64,000 bases of DNA, taken from the NCBI RefSeq assembly GCF_020080835.1, contig NC_058161.1:11535297-11599296 (forward strand), in the 5' to 3' direction. Each line of letters opens with the position of its first letter. The stretch's first letter is position 1. The DNA is from Cotesia glomerata (lineage: Eukaryota > Arthropoda > Insecta > Hymenoptera > Braconidae). The notes beneath the pieces were generated by a model. That model worked only from the letters and a program-made list of their open reading frames with translations. It was not told where the DNA came from and ran no database searches. This document shows, piece after piece, positions 22,255-41,022 of the stretch. The translations under genes and the position numbers were made by a program.

Positions 22255-25200
22255 ACAATCTTACATTTTAATAAAAAAGTATTAAAATGCAAACTAAGTT
22301 TGTGCCTACAGTTCATTTTCCATTTTCTAATGCAAATTTTTTTAAATTTCTGATTCAATTCTTACTTTAATTTAAAATTTAGACTTATTAAAAAACAAAT
22401 CAGACATTATTTTAAAATGTCTCTTCGATTTTTTTCAGGAAATAAGGTAAAAGCCCCAATAAATGATCATGTACCAGTATATTGTGATGTAGCAGCACAT
22501 GCCGCCATCTACATAGGATATAAATTAGCGGTTTATTTAAATCCAAATCAGACAAATAATTGATTAATAATATAATTATAAGAATAATTATTTGTAGAAA
22601 AATAATAAGAATAATATTAAGAACATCGTAACAAAGAAAATAAAACATATGGAATACTTAAATATAGAATGATCACTCGAGAGGAAAATAAAAAGTTTGG
22701 AAAATCCAAAAGTGCACGCCTCATAACGCTCAATCATTTTTTACGAAAAAATTAATTGTATAATTAATTAAAAAAAATTATAATTAAGTAATTTCTTAGA
22801 GTATTTTTATTTTTTTAAATATCAGCGCTCTTTTTTCTTGTCATATGCGCACGCAGTCTAAAAAAATCTAGCTTGATCAAGTGGCGCCAAAGTTTTCACG
22901 TGACAAATAAGAAAAGTTCGTTTGGCTTTGTACGGTTGTATCCGTGAATTTTAATAAAAATTCAATTTAAAAAAAAATACATAAGCTAGGCCACTGATAT
23001 GAAATACGGACCCAGTTCATCGAATTCTTAAACTAATAAAAAAAGTCCGGTCTTGAAATATCAATTTGTTCGGGAGTAATCGTTGGTACATCCAAAATGG
23101 GGTGACATCCGGACGTCCACGTAAAATTTTTTTCAAAACGTTTTTTTTTTTTCAAAATAGCAACATGAAATGATTTTAGAAAGTAAAAGATGGTTTAATT
23201 TAAGTGTTTTTTTGGTGTACATCTACTTATATTATTGAATAAGTGTAATATGGTTGTGATAGAGGCATTTAAAGATCACAAAATTGCTTGATCTTGACGA
23301 GTCGAGTATAAAGCACAACCTCACGCGCTTCGCGCTATGAGGCGTGCAATATAATATCTCGAGAAAAGCTATAAAAAGAAGAAACTAAAATCTTAAATAA
23401 CAAATACATCTTTGTTTCTTAGAGACTCTAGCAAAATACTACAATTTACGACTTTGAATAAAGGACTTTATTATCCTAGACTAAACTAAATATTCCCTTT
23501 TTTATGGCTTTTCTTCTAACCAGGCAACGACTACGACGCCATGTGTTAAACACATAGTTAGTTTCACTTTTCCGAGAGAAAATTAAGTGAAGGCGTCACT
23601 TTTACTTTTGAGTCCCACTCTTGAAGAAATCGACCAATTAGAAATCATTCTTATAATAAATCCAACCCTAAAGCTAAAATCTCCCCTCTAAAATAAGTTA
23701 TTAACTCGATGTAAAACTTAGGAAAATTAAGATATAGCGGTAAGCAAGTAACTCCTGTATATGAAACATCTTACAATATATCCTATATAACTTGCATATA
23801 AAATCTCATCATTCATAATACCGAATGCCAAATCCTCATCCTAACTAGTATAAATTAATAATAATATTAATTATTATTCACGAAAGTCCGTAACAGGAAT
23901 ACTTTCGTATTCTTTAGCGAATTTTAAAGAGCCCGCCGATCTGAGCCGAATCTAACTATAATATTGAGACATCTACAGCAGTAAAAACTTACTAAACATC
24001 GGATCAGATCATAACAATATGATCACTCCATGTATTTGTATACCTATATTAAAAAAGAGCGTAATTTTCCTCAAACGTCAAATACACTGGAGGGGGAGTA
24101 CCGGTGGCATCCGCGCCAGTACCTGACATTACCGTGAGGGGGCACGTCAGTGCTCAAGGTAGTGGCGACATCGTGCAACAGCGGAAACCGCGGAAGCAGA
24201 TTCTAACCGCCAGACCAGATTACAACGACGCTATATATTCTAAGCACACACATTTTCTACTACATATAAATGATCCTTATATACTAACATGTATTTTCTC
24301 TATATCTATATATATTTATTTCAGCCTATCGGCCTGAAAGTTAGACTTCACTAATATACACTTTTAGCAATACAGTCATTATGTTTATTTAACTATTTTT
24401 ATTAATTTAACAGACCCTTTTAAAATCTATTTATAATAAAAATTAACTTATAATTAACTTGAAATTAAATTACAATAAAAATTATAATAAACTATAACAT
24501 GAAAATATATATATTATATTGTTTATAATATGTTGGATTAATGTTTGAGTTTGACTAATTAATAACTTGAATTAAATATTATTTCTATTATTTTACAATC
24601 GGATTTTCTAATAAAATTATAAGTCAATTTAATTATTATCATGTATAAAAGAATAGACATTATCGTTTAATTATAAATTAAATAATAATTATTAATTATT
24701 TTAACTTAATTTTGCTTAACTACAATATTATATAAAGTTAGATTTTAACAGTAAATGTTATTTAACAATCTTATTTTTGTTTAGTTACACATGGTTTTGT
24801 ATTATTCTTTGTTACTTTAGAACAAGGGTCTATTGAATTTCACACGTGTCTTTTACGACTTTTCCTCATAGGGTTTTAAGTTCCATGTGGCGAGAAATAG
24901 TCCTTGAATTATTCAAGTACTTTTTATGGGTTCTGAGAATTCGGTTACAATGTCCTTTTGTACCGAAATATGTTTTTTTATTTTATTTTGTAAATAAAAC
25001 AGAGTTAACTAAAAGATGTTTATTACAACTGGTAAGAGTAAAAGCATTAAATAAATGATTTGAATATTTACTTCGAATATAAAACTTAACTAATTTTAAT
25101 CATTTAATATTTATTAATTTGAATATTTCATTTGAATTCGCGCTCTCATAATAGATAGCGCTCTAATAACAGGTAGCGTCACCTGCTGGATGCACTAGGT

Positions 25201-25750
25201 GCATTACAACTCCAAGATCAACGTTGGATACCAAAAGCAACGAAAGTTTGTAGAACAGCGGCTTTGACGACGTCAAATTTCAACTGGAAAATTTTTTCTC
25301 AAGTTGAGATCAACTGTCTTATCTACGTGAATTGTGACTTTAACCCGAAGCAATACTGCCCGTCTGGAAGATGTCCAATATATCATATGTATATCGTTCA
25401 TGATTGTTCTTTTTATTATTATTTTGAGTATTTACTAAATTTTTTTTCATTGAAAATGATCAAAGTCCAGGATTTTTCATGAAAAAATTGTTCTAATGAT
25501 TTATTCAAGTAATGTTTATATTGTCGACTTTGAAGTAATCAATATAATTTTAAAACTAATTCCAATTAGAGTGTCAAATAGTTATTAAAAGAAATCAATA
25601 TCATTCATAACAAAAAATGATATTAATTTTTAAATTGCATTTTTTAATTTCATTGACTAAATTAGCCGTTTGAAATAAAAATCTTAAACAAGTTTTAAAG
25701 AACTAGTTATATGTAATTCATTGAAGTTATAGTTATGTTACTTATATAAT
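22255..25750. other. Intergenic, AT-rich, no gene supported
   Basis: Contains the 3' flank of the RRM gene and scattered repeat relics. Examples are a GGTAAAAGCCCC end-like motif near 22,446, a CACGCGCTTCGCGCTATGAG palindromic spot near 23,322 (related to 22,712), and the GC-rich segment at 24,090-24,345. 25,060-25,750 is the upstream region of muskelin; it has CGCTCTCATAATAGATAGCG-type text at 25,140 but no certain promoter element. Confidence 0.5.
24090..24345 (+). other. GC-rich island with a short open frame, unknown
   Basis: Base composition shifts sharply within AT-rich DNA. A frame open through 24,104-24,240 reads ASAPVPDITVRGHVSAQGSG and then becomes AT-rich. TGGCGACATCG at about 24,164 resembles the start of a primer-binding site as used by some LTR elements, and an AATAAA tract lies upstream near 23,457. 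It could be an LTR/PBS junction or a decayed coding exon; neither is proven. Confidence 0.25.
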
Positions 25751-33385
<7,635 letters not shown>

Positions 33386-35059
33386 TATAGTTATTGTTGA
33401 ATTCGTTGCTTACTTTAATGAACAATATATTGTTAAATATTCAAATCATACAATCTTATACGAAATTTTCATGTTAGTAAATAAAAAAGATATAATTTTT
33501 TTTTACTGTTTTTATCAAAGATTTTAAAATAATAAGTTTTATGCAATGTGATAGATAAAAATCGGTAAAATTTAATGTACATCGCGTTGTAACCATTTAT
33601 TGTGAATTAATAAAAATTTATTGTTATGATTTCATCAATTTCTAAAGAATTACGATATTTTTATAGGCTAAATTTAAAAATCGTTAAAGTGGTGCATATT
33701 TGGTGAGGAATTTTTTGATAAAAAAAAATAAAATAATTATCTTTTGAATAATTGTGCCAAAGACATATTTTCTATTGTTCAACTTAATTGAAATTTTGAA
33801 CTGAGTTTGAAATAACTTAAAAATAACATATTAAACAGTAAAAGAAGAAAGTAGGACATTCCAAATCACGTCCTAGATTCACTCTATCTACCAATAAAAT
33901 TACACTAGCATTGAATCTATAGAGTGCTTTGCTACTTTAAATTTTTACCATTGGGTGCGGAAAATTGTGAAGTCATGTCAATGAATTTCTTTTGAGTGAC
34001 AAGTGCTACATCCTTTCTTTAAATCAAGGCTGGAGTTTCAACTTTCAGTACAAATATATTGTAAAAATTTGAATGTAGTTACCAATAATGAACATACATG
34101 AATTTTTATTTCCAGCTTTATTCAACGTTAGATTTTTTTAATTTTAACAAGCAAATATTTCGTTAAAAATATTAAAAATTTTTTTTTATCAATTTGTTAT
34201 TTAAGAAAGTATTTATTAGTCTTCAGGTATTTTTATTTTTATATTTTCTTTAATAGATTTTTACATCATTTACTTTATTGTAATCAAAAAATTACTTATG
34301 TTAACAAATCGATTTTTATTTGCATATAAAAAACTTAATACTCATAATTAAAAAATTGCAATGGCAACTGACAATATTAAAACATATAAACTAGTCGCCT
34401 CATTTAATTAGCTTTGCTGAATACATTTTTTTTTGTTGTTCTAATGAGTTTAAAAATTGTTTTAAATCATAGTTTATATTCTCTAATGTAAGATTTTTAA
34501 ATGAGGAAAAAAATGTATAAATTTCATAAGTATAGTGTAAAAAAGATAAGGCTAAAATAAAATAATAATAATATAAGATATTGACGGAATTGTAAATTTT
34601 TTTATTGTGTAAAGATCAGTTGGACATTTATGATATTAAAAAGCGATTTTTTTATTAATAAATAAATAAACATATCATTGAACATTATTTTCCAGTTGAT
34701 GGAAATTTGATGCATTAATTTATTACTATTCTCGATAATTTTAATTCTACTTTTATGGTGTAGTACTTACCAAAATTAACGTAAAGAATACAGTGGTAAA
34801 TTGATAATTAATAATTTATAAATTTAATCAAGAATTTTGTTCAATGCGAATTGATCATGTATACGATTTGCATTACTTGTAGTTATTACAAGCTCTACTT
34901 TTGAAGTAAGTCTCGTAGATAAACAGGTAGTAAAGTACTCATTTTTGTTTTTTGTTTTAAAAAGTATATTTTTATTAACAATAATACAGATACATGAAAT
35001 AAGTCAAAAACTTCTTAGAAAATAACTTAAATAGAATTAATATAATATTCTGTTTACGC
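33386..35059. other. Muskelin 3' flank and AT-rich intergenic DNA
   Basis: Holds the AATAAA near 33,480 and long A/T-rich stretches. No other gene or clear repeat was recognised. Confidence 0.6.
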
Positions 35060-35110
35060 TTGAAGTATACTCTCAAGAGTCGGGTCCACGGTTCGATTCC
35101 CACACGCGCC
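35060..35110 (+). other. tRNA-like 3' half (pol III B box)
   Basis: CACGGTTCGATTCCCACACG contains a B box and T-arm, followed by a T run of the pol III terminator type. No matching 5' half or A box lies upstream, so it is a truncated tRNA or SINE head. Confidence 0.35.
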
Positions 35111-35401
35111 GAATTTTTTTTTTTTCTATGGAAATAATTATGTATAATTCTATATAATTATATCTAATTCTATATAATTCCATATTATATAATTATATAG
35201 GGAATTTCCGGTGATTATAAATTCGTTTAATACCCTAAAATTTATTATAGAAAATTTCCCATTTTTAACAATAAAGATTAACATAGAGAAGTTTACAGCA
35301 TTTTAAGGATTCTTATTTTTTTCTTGCTCATGCTATAGAAATAAAAATACATGTGTTTTAAATCTTACTGGGGTTTTCCCGCTCTTAACATTTGCAGCCA
35401 T

Positions 35402-35510
35402 CTGCTTATATGTGATTCTATCCACAGATTCGGTAGAATCTGGCGCCAAGTTCCATTGAAATCCGTTGTAAACGGAGCGCCAGACTACCGACTGTGTTTA
35501 CTGTAAGCAG
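35402..35510. repeat. Complex hairpin, about 110 bp
   Basis: CTGCTTA...CGGTAGAATCTGGCGCC on the left pairs with GCGCCAGACTACCG...TGTAAGCAG on the right. A second small hairpin (CCGTTGTAAACGG, about 35,463) sits in the loop. It is more GC-rich than its surroundings. Confidence 0.6.
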
Positions 35511-35551
35511 AACGGTATTTTGAGGTTGCAAAATTTTATTTAATTCTACGG

Positions 35552-36430
35552 TAAGGTAAAAGTCCCTATTATGAGACAGTTTTCAAGGTAGGTTGAACAT
35601 TTTTGCGAATAATAAATCCATTTAAGAAGAAAATACACTTTTAATCGCACTGTACAGTAATTTGATGATTATTAAATCAATATTTCTAATGTGTTTATAA
35701 TTTTTTTGGTTAAAAATGAATTAAATTATGGTTTTTTAAGAGAACCTATGAGACACTTTAAAGTCACATGTCCCCAGTGTCTCAAACCACAGGACCCTAT
35801 TTTTGAGACAGTTAAAAAATCAGTGAAATTGATCAAATTTTATATTTTTATTAATTTTAGACAGTCCTATTTACAAAATAAGAAATTATTTTAATTTTTA
35901 ATCAACTCATAATTAAATTTTTATCAGTTAAATAATTAATTAACGAAAATTATTGAATTAAATCTATTTTTCTTTCTTGATTTTTTTTTTTAATTCTTCG
36001 ACTTGAGCAATTAACTTTTTCTTTTCTTCGTGTAATATTTTTTATTTTTAAGTTTTTCTTCTTTCATGTTTTTTAACTTTTCTTTTTTTAATTGTTTGTA
36101 CCATTCATCAGAGATCCCCACAGATGGTAACTTTGACTTGCCTGTTTTTTCAATTTTTATTATTTTTTTCTTCAGTAAATAATCCTACGGCAAAGTGAAT
36201 ATTTCTTTCAGAGGTTTTTCGGGAGATTTATCTAAAAATATGAATTTTTCGTAATTCTAATCATAATTTTTAAAACTAGTTCATAACTAATTATTTTACG
36301 TTACCGTTATCAACAGTTATTGATGAAAACTTATGAATAAAACGATGTTCGTCAATCATTGCAGGCGTAGGATCCAAATTTTCTTTCATAAATTCTAAAA
36401 AACAGTCACATCAAATTAAATTTATCGAAC
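35552..36430 (-). mobile_element. Relic of a pogo/Tigger-like transposon (C-terminal part)
   Basis: On the minus strand a frame near 36,400-36,300 (ENLDPTPAMIDEHRF) ends at a GT-like donor. A second segment (about 36,225-36,010) reads DKSPEKPLKEIFTLP, then a stop, then GKSKLPSVGISDEWYKQL and a Lys/Glu-rich helix. That tail pattern (ISxxxW followed by charged helix) resembles the C-terminus of pogo/jerky-type insect transposases. GGTAAAAGTCCCTATTATG at 35,557 looks like a terminal repeat end. It is broken and incomplete. Confidence 0.35.
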
Positions 36431-36568
36431 ATAAATGTGAGGTTGACATTTACATACCTAATTGATAAATTTTGTTGTTTATAGGATTTGTAGGATGAAT
36501 ATTTTTGAGCTCTGTTGTATTATTTTATATATGATATTATATGATGTTATATGATATTATATATTATA

Positions 36569-36570
<2 letters not shown>

Positions 36571-36655
<85 letters not shown>

Positions 36656-36668
36656 CTATATATATATA
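36571..36668. repeat. (AT)n microsatellite
   Basis: About 95 bp of AT dinucleotides, preceded by several ATGATATTAT units (36,530-36,570). Confidence 0.95.
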
Positions 36669-36734
36669 AATAACCATAGTAAGGGCCCGCCCTGGTTTTC
36701 ATTATTTTGATAATTTTTTCTAAGTCTTAATTGA

Positions 36735-37070
36735 CTTTTGAAAAATCGATTCCACAATATAGGTATCAAACGATTCAGAATTTCATAAATCGTAAAGATT
36801 TCCTATCGTGTGGAGAACTTTATTTTTTTAATTTTTTCTTTTTGTTTAAACAAATTATTAGTTAACAAAAAAAAATTGTTTTTGCAATATAGGTATCTAA
36901 CGATTTCAAATTTCATGAATCGTAAAGATATCCTATCGCCTAGATAACTTTTATTTTTTTAATTTTTTTTCATTTGTTTAAACAAATAATTATTTAAAAA
37001 AAAAAATTTGCTTTCACAATATTGGTATCAAACGATTCGAAATTTCATGAATCGTAAAGATATAATGCAG
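36735..37070. repeat. Tandem repeat, three units of about 127 bp
   Basis: Each unit contains ACAATATNGGTATCAAACGA, then TTTCATGAATCGTAAAGAT, then CCTATCG and a T-rich/TTTGTTTAAACAAAT segment. The third unit is cut after CGTAAAGATATAATG. Confidence 0.8.
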
Positions 37071-37309
37071 TCTATATATTGACACTCCTTCAATGTCTGA
37101 TCTATCAGGTCCGTAGATCTCATTTTTTAAAAAATCGAATTTTTCCGGAAAAATGTCAAATTGGCGAGATGCCCCGAGACGGGGAGTCCGAATATACCTA
37201 GACATATTTATTACGAATAATAAGCAGACTTTACTATCGAATAATCATGAAGACTTCATTTAGTCAAATAAAATAAAACGAATTAATTTTTACACAAAAA
37301 TTATTCAGT

Positions 37310-37470
37310 TTATCAACAGAAAACGGCTGTTTGAATTATTTGAATGATTCGAATTATTCGGACTATTCGAATTTTTTGAATTATTCGAATATTCGATTCG
37401 AAATTAGAATCAAATAATTCGATTCGAATTCGAGGCGAATAATTCGTAAACTCGAATATTCGCACACCCC
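37310..37470. repeat. Degenerate ATTCGAA repeat tract
   Basis: Many overlapping GAATTATTCGAAT-like short palindromes in 150 bp, similar in type to the ATCGATTC tract at 14,930-15,040. It ends in CGCACACCCC (37,461-37,470). Possibly the subterminal region of a transposon. Confidence 0.6.
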
Positions 37471-37790
37471 ATTCGGTATCCATGGGGTTGATCAATCGTT
37501 TATGGGTCTGGAAATATTCTATAAAGTCTACTCTATGATTTCCATGAGTTTCCTATCAAAATCTCGAGTGGACATCGAGGATTGCATTTTTTAATGTCAC
37601 ATTTGTGTCAAATAAGTCAAAAAACGTCTCTTATGGAGCTGTCATTCGGTGTCCATGGGGTTAATCGATCGATTATGGGTCTGGAAATCTTCTGTAGAGT
37701 CTACTCTATGATTCCGATGAGTTTCCGTTCTTAATCTCCAGTGGATACCGAGAATTGAATTTTTTTTCGTCTCTATATTTTTTTCTGCAA
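37471..37790. repeat. Tandem repeat, two units of about 173 bp
   Basis: ATTCGGTNTCCATGGGGTT starts each unit (37,471 and 37,644), followed by TTATGGGTCTGGAAAT and CTACTCTATGATT. The second unit is incomplete at its right end. Confidence 0.85.
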
Positions 37791-38169
37791 GTCGTCCGTC
37801 GCTAGAGTCCGTGGCATGCGTGCGCGCGACAGAGAGGTTCGACCGCTACTTGTTTTTTTTTGCGATAACTCCGAAAATATTCATTTTATCGAAAAAGTGA
37901 TAAAGACATTTTTTGTTGGTTTTTTAATTTTAAAACTTTTTTCTCAAATAAACTTCCCCGTCAAATCAGTCGTTTCTGATTTATATCGTTTTATACAATT
38001 AAATTGTTATTAACAATTAAACTTACCATCGGTGAGCAAAACAACCTAGTTTTTCGCGATCCTCGGGAAAAAATACGTACATATCATCAATCAGAACCCG
38101 AGAACCTAAAAGTGCATACAGGCTTCCCTTTTCAGCCGAAGGACTATAAGGGGATGAGACCATAAAAAA

Positions 38170-38960
38170 TGATTTTCAACAAGAATTGGTACGATCTTTT
38201 TGATAGACACGAAATAATGAATTTTTTTATAATAAGGGTAATCATTAGAAGGGCATAAGGGGGTGTTCCGGAAGTCGAAGAGTGTTCCAATTTTTTTTAT
38301 ACCTTTGAGTACCCAAAATAAAGATTTTCAGCAAAAATTGGCGTGATCTTTTTAATAGACACGGAGTAATGAATTTTTTAAAGTTAAGGGTGGGCTTTAG
38401 GGGGTGTTCCGGAAGTCCGAGAGGGTTCAAACTTTTTTAATAGTTGTAGGACCCCAAAATAAAAATTATCAGGGAGAATTGGCGTGATCTTTTTAATAGA
38501 CACGAAATAATGAATTTTTCATTGATAACGGCTGTCATTGGGGGCCATAAGGGGATGTTCCGGAAGTCGGAAAGTGTTCCAATTTTTTTTATACCTTCTA
38601 GTACCCAAAACAAAAATTCTCAACGAGAATTGGCGTGATCTTTTTAATAGACACGAAATTACGAATTTTTTAAGGTTAAGGGTGGCCATTAGGGGGTGTT
38701 CCGGAAGTCCGAGAGGGTTCAAATTTTTTTAATAGTTGTAGGACGCCAAAATAAAAATTTTCAGCGAGAATTGACGTGATCTTTTTAATAATCACGGAAT
38801 TATGAATTTTTTAAAGTTAAAGGGAGTCATTAGGGGGTGTTCCGGAAGTCTGAGAGGATTAAAATTTTTTTCATACCTTTGAGACCCCAAAAGAACGTTT
38901 TTCAGAAATATTTGGCGTGATATTTTTAATATCGTTGAAATTATGAATGAAAAACGATTT
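38170..38960. repeat. Tandem array, five units of 141-151 bp
   Basis: The marker GTGTTCCGGAAGTC lies at about 38,263, 38,404, 38,555 (ATGTTCC), 38,696 and 38,837. Spacings are 141, 151, 141 and 141. Each unit also has GGCGTGATCTTTTTAATAGA and an AATTATGAATTTTT segment. Early units alternate between ATACCTTTGAGTACCC and ATAGTTGTAGGACCCC versions, so the array probably grew as pairs. Confidence 0.9.
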
Positions 38961-38990
38961 TGTTTCACGAACGTTCGGAACTTCAGGTAC

Positions 38991-39060
38991 GTCCTACCCG
39001 AGATTCGAATCCGAGAAGCGCACTTGCTAGACCGATACCTAACCCCTACACTATACGACC
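38991..39060 (-). other. tRNA-like pol III head
   Basis: On the minus strand, TATAGTGTAGGGGTTAGGTA (A-box region, Asp/Glu-like D arm) is followed by GGATTCGAATCTC (B box and T arm). The acceptor ends pair at six of seven positions (GTCGTAT with GTAGGAC). The anticodon stem does not pair, so a working tRNA is unlikely. It directly borders the 141-bp array. Confidence 0.45.
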
Positions 39061-39385
39061 GATGAGCTACTATACATCTCATCATTCTCATAAGCTAAAT
39101 CTATATAATGATGAAGTGTGACGGTTTAATATTTATATAATTTATGTTATTTAATATTGTGTTTTGATGAAAATTAACTATTTTTTACACATGGTTATTA
39201 ATTAAAAAAATGCAAAAGTCAAGTCCTTATATTATTCTAGACTTTGTACATCACTCTGTGGATTTTAAATATTTTATTATAAATTTTAATATTTAAAATT
39301 ATCAATATTAAAAATTTAACTGTAAATTATTAAATTTTAATTTTTTTAAAGATCATATCAATTTTGACGATATTTCATAAAAAGC

Positions 39386-39715
39386 GAAAACTACAGGACG
39401 TTAGTAGAAGAATTAGCGACAACTTACAAAAATTTAGGTTGCTTAATGAACCTCAAACTAAACTTCATGGATTCTCACATTGACCACTTTTCTGAAAATC
39501 TTGGAGACTACAGTGAAGAATAGGGAGAACGATTCCATCAATACATAAGTGAAATGGAGGCTAGGTATCAAGGAAATTGGAATATTAATACGATGGCAAA
39601 TTTTTGCTGGACACTTAAAAGGGATACACCAAGAAATAATAACAAACGGAAGAAAAATTCACTGCGTAGATCGTTTGAGAACAAAAGAGTTCGATACCAA
39701 CGAAGAACATTTTGA
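39386..39715 (+). pseudogene. Fragment of a transposon-associated ORF, unknown function
   Basis: One frame of 109 codons with a single stop near 39,521. It includes NLKLNFMDSHIDHFSENLGD and then ERFHQYISEMEARYQGNW and NFCWTLKRD. From memory this resembles a sequence common in arthropod repeats and often annotated as an uncharacterised protein. No domain can be named. The C-terminal end is Arg/Lys-rich. Confidence 0.5.
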
Positions 39716-39744
39716 AATTCGAGAAAATTGTTCTCTTTATTCTA

Positions 39745-40185
39745 GTTATACGTCATTTTTTATGGTTACACGTCACGGAATCCGAGGTCATTACATCCGC
39801 GACACTATATCCGCGTCACAATGTCCGCGACAAATTTAGGGAACTGGGTAAATAAGGATAACGGGAAAGGGGGGACCTTTTTTGCTCAGTAGGAATTTTT
39901 TGGTAACTGAAAAAATAATAATTCAGACAGCCCGGACCGGGACTCGAACCCGGATCATTCGGTTACGCGCCAAAAGCTCTACCAGTTAAGCTATCCGAGA
40001 CACTGTCCGTAACTACCATTCAGTCACCTATTAAGACCTGACTGAGCAAACGCCACCGTCCATCTTACGATAAATAACAAATAAATTGTAGTTAAATTTG
40101 TCATATAGACAAGTCAATGACGTAGTCATGGATACAACGTCGCGGATATAATGTCGCTGGATTTCGTGACGTATAAACATTTTTT
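39745..40185. mobile_element. Small inverted-repeat element around a tRNA-like core
   Basis: Left segment TATACGTCATTTTTTATGG...ACGTCACGGAATCC...TATATCCGCG (39,746-39,825) is mirrored by CGCGGATATAATGTCGCTGG...CGTGACGTATA (40,130-40,170). The interior contains a tRNA-like sequence at 39,929-40,002. It is non-coding. Confidence 0.6.
39929..40002 (-). other. tRNA-like sequence, Thr(CGT)-type by loop position
   Basis: Read on the minus strand it folds with a paired D arm (GCTT/GAGC), anticodon stem (TTTGG/CCGAA), perfect five-pair T arm (CCGGG/CCCGG around TTCGAGT) and six of seven acceptor pairs. The loop is CGCGTAA, placing CGT at the anticodon, but position 33 is G where T is nearly universal. 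More likely a tRNA pseudogene or SINE head than a functional tRNA. Confidence 0.45.
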
Positions 40186-40269
40186 ATAGATATTACAATA
40201 TTTTATATTTTCAAATTCTTAACTTGTATTTTATGCGTGAAAAAATACAAGAACAAAATTTTATTTCAA

Positions 40270-40560
40270 AAACTTCAATTTTTCGTGATTTATTGCAATT
40301 TTTTTGTTTTTCGTTTCTTTTTCAATTTTGGATGGCTCACCGGGCTAATTAACTTTTAGATTTAGATTCAGTAATTTGAAATACATAAAAATCATACGTG
40401 ATCCGGGTCCACAAAAATTTTTTCGTCGTTGTGACTGCAGTTTTTTGCAATTTTTTTAAGGTTTTTTTTGCATTTTACTCAAAACTGGAGGGTGACCGGG
40501 CCAAACGGACTTAAAATTCGGATTCAGCGAGTCGAAATACATGTTGGTAGGTAGGTCCGG
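40270..40560. repeat. Tandem duplication, two units of about 155 bp
   Basis: CACCGGGCTAATTAACTTTTAGATT (40,340) and GACCGGGCCAAACGGACTTAAAATT (40,493), each given here as its opening 25 bases split by divergence, are preceded by T-rich TTGCAATTTTTTT and followed by GATTCAG...GAAATACAT. The copies are diverged. Confidence 0.65.
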
Positions 40561-41022
40561 TCCAAAATACATTCCACTTTTTTTTTTTTTGTGTGCCAGT
40601 GTTATTAATCATTAACTATTGTTTACTCGTAAGACACAGACGTGAGAAAGTTATACGCCCGATTATTCACTTGTACTGAGTGATTAATTTAAGCATTCTG
40701 ATTTTTTCTAGTTTATTCATGACTAAAATTATGGAAAAAAAAAAAAAAAAAAAAAAACATTCAAATGTAAGACAGGCAGTGCCGCAATCATTGAGCAAGT
40801 AACGAAGAAATTAATAGTTACTAAATTAGTATTATGAAAACGCTTTGACAGATAAATGTATCCTCATAAAATAATAAATTTATTTTTTACAATTTAGAAA
40901 AAAACTATTAATATAAGTATAAAAATTACATTAAAATAAAACTTTAAGTCAGGATAAATAACACCATAACGTAAATGTTATTTTTAATTCTTATTTAATT
41001 AAATAATTGATCATCACGTTTG

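Noticed and set aside
24104..24337. Small protein-coding gene
   Set aside because: Only the first 45 codons look coding; the rest is AT-rich noise. Reported as an unknown GC-rich island instead.
35691..35894. Small gene with CPQC motif
   Set aside because: A single Cys pair in an AT-rich frame without a second half; lies inside the pogo-like relic.
38991..39060. Functional tRNA gene (Asp/Glu-like)
   Set aside because: The anticodon stem does not pair and the sequence borders a satellite-like array.
39929..40002. Functional tRNA-Thr(CGT) gene
   Set aside because: Cloverleaf mostly pairs, but the base before the anticodon is G and not T, the first acceptor pair fails, and it lies in a repeat element. 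Kept as tRNA-like only.
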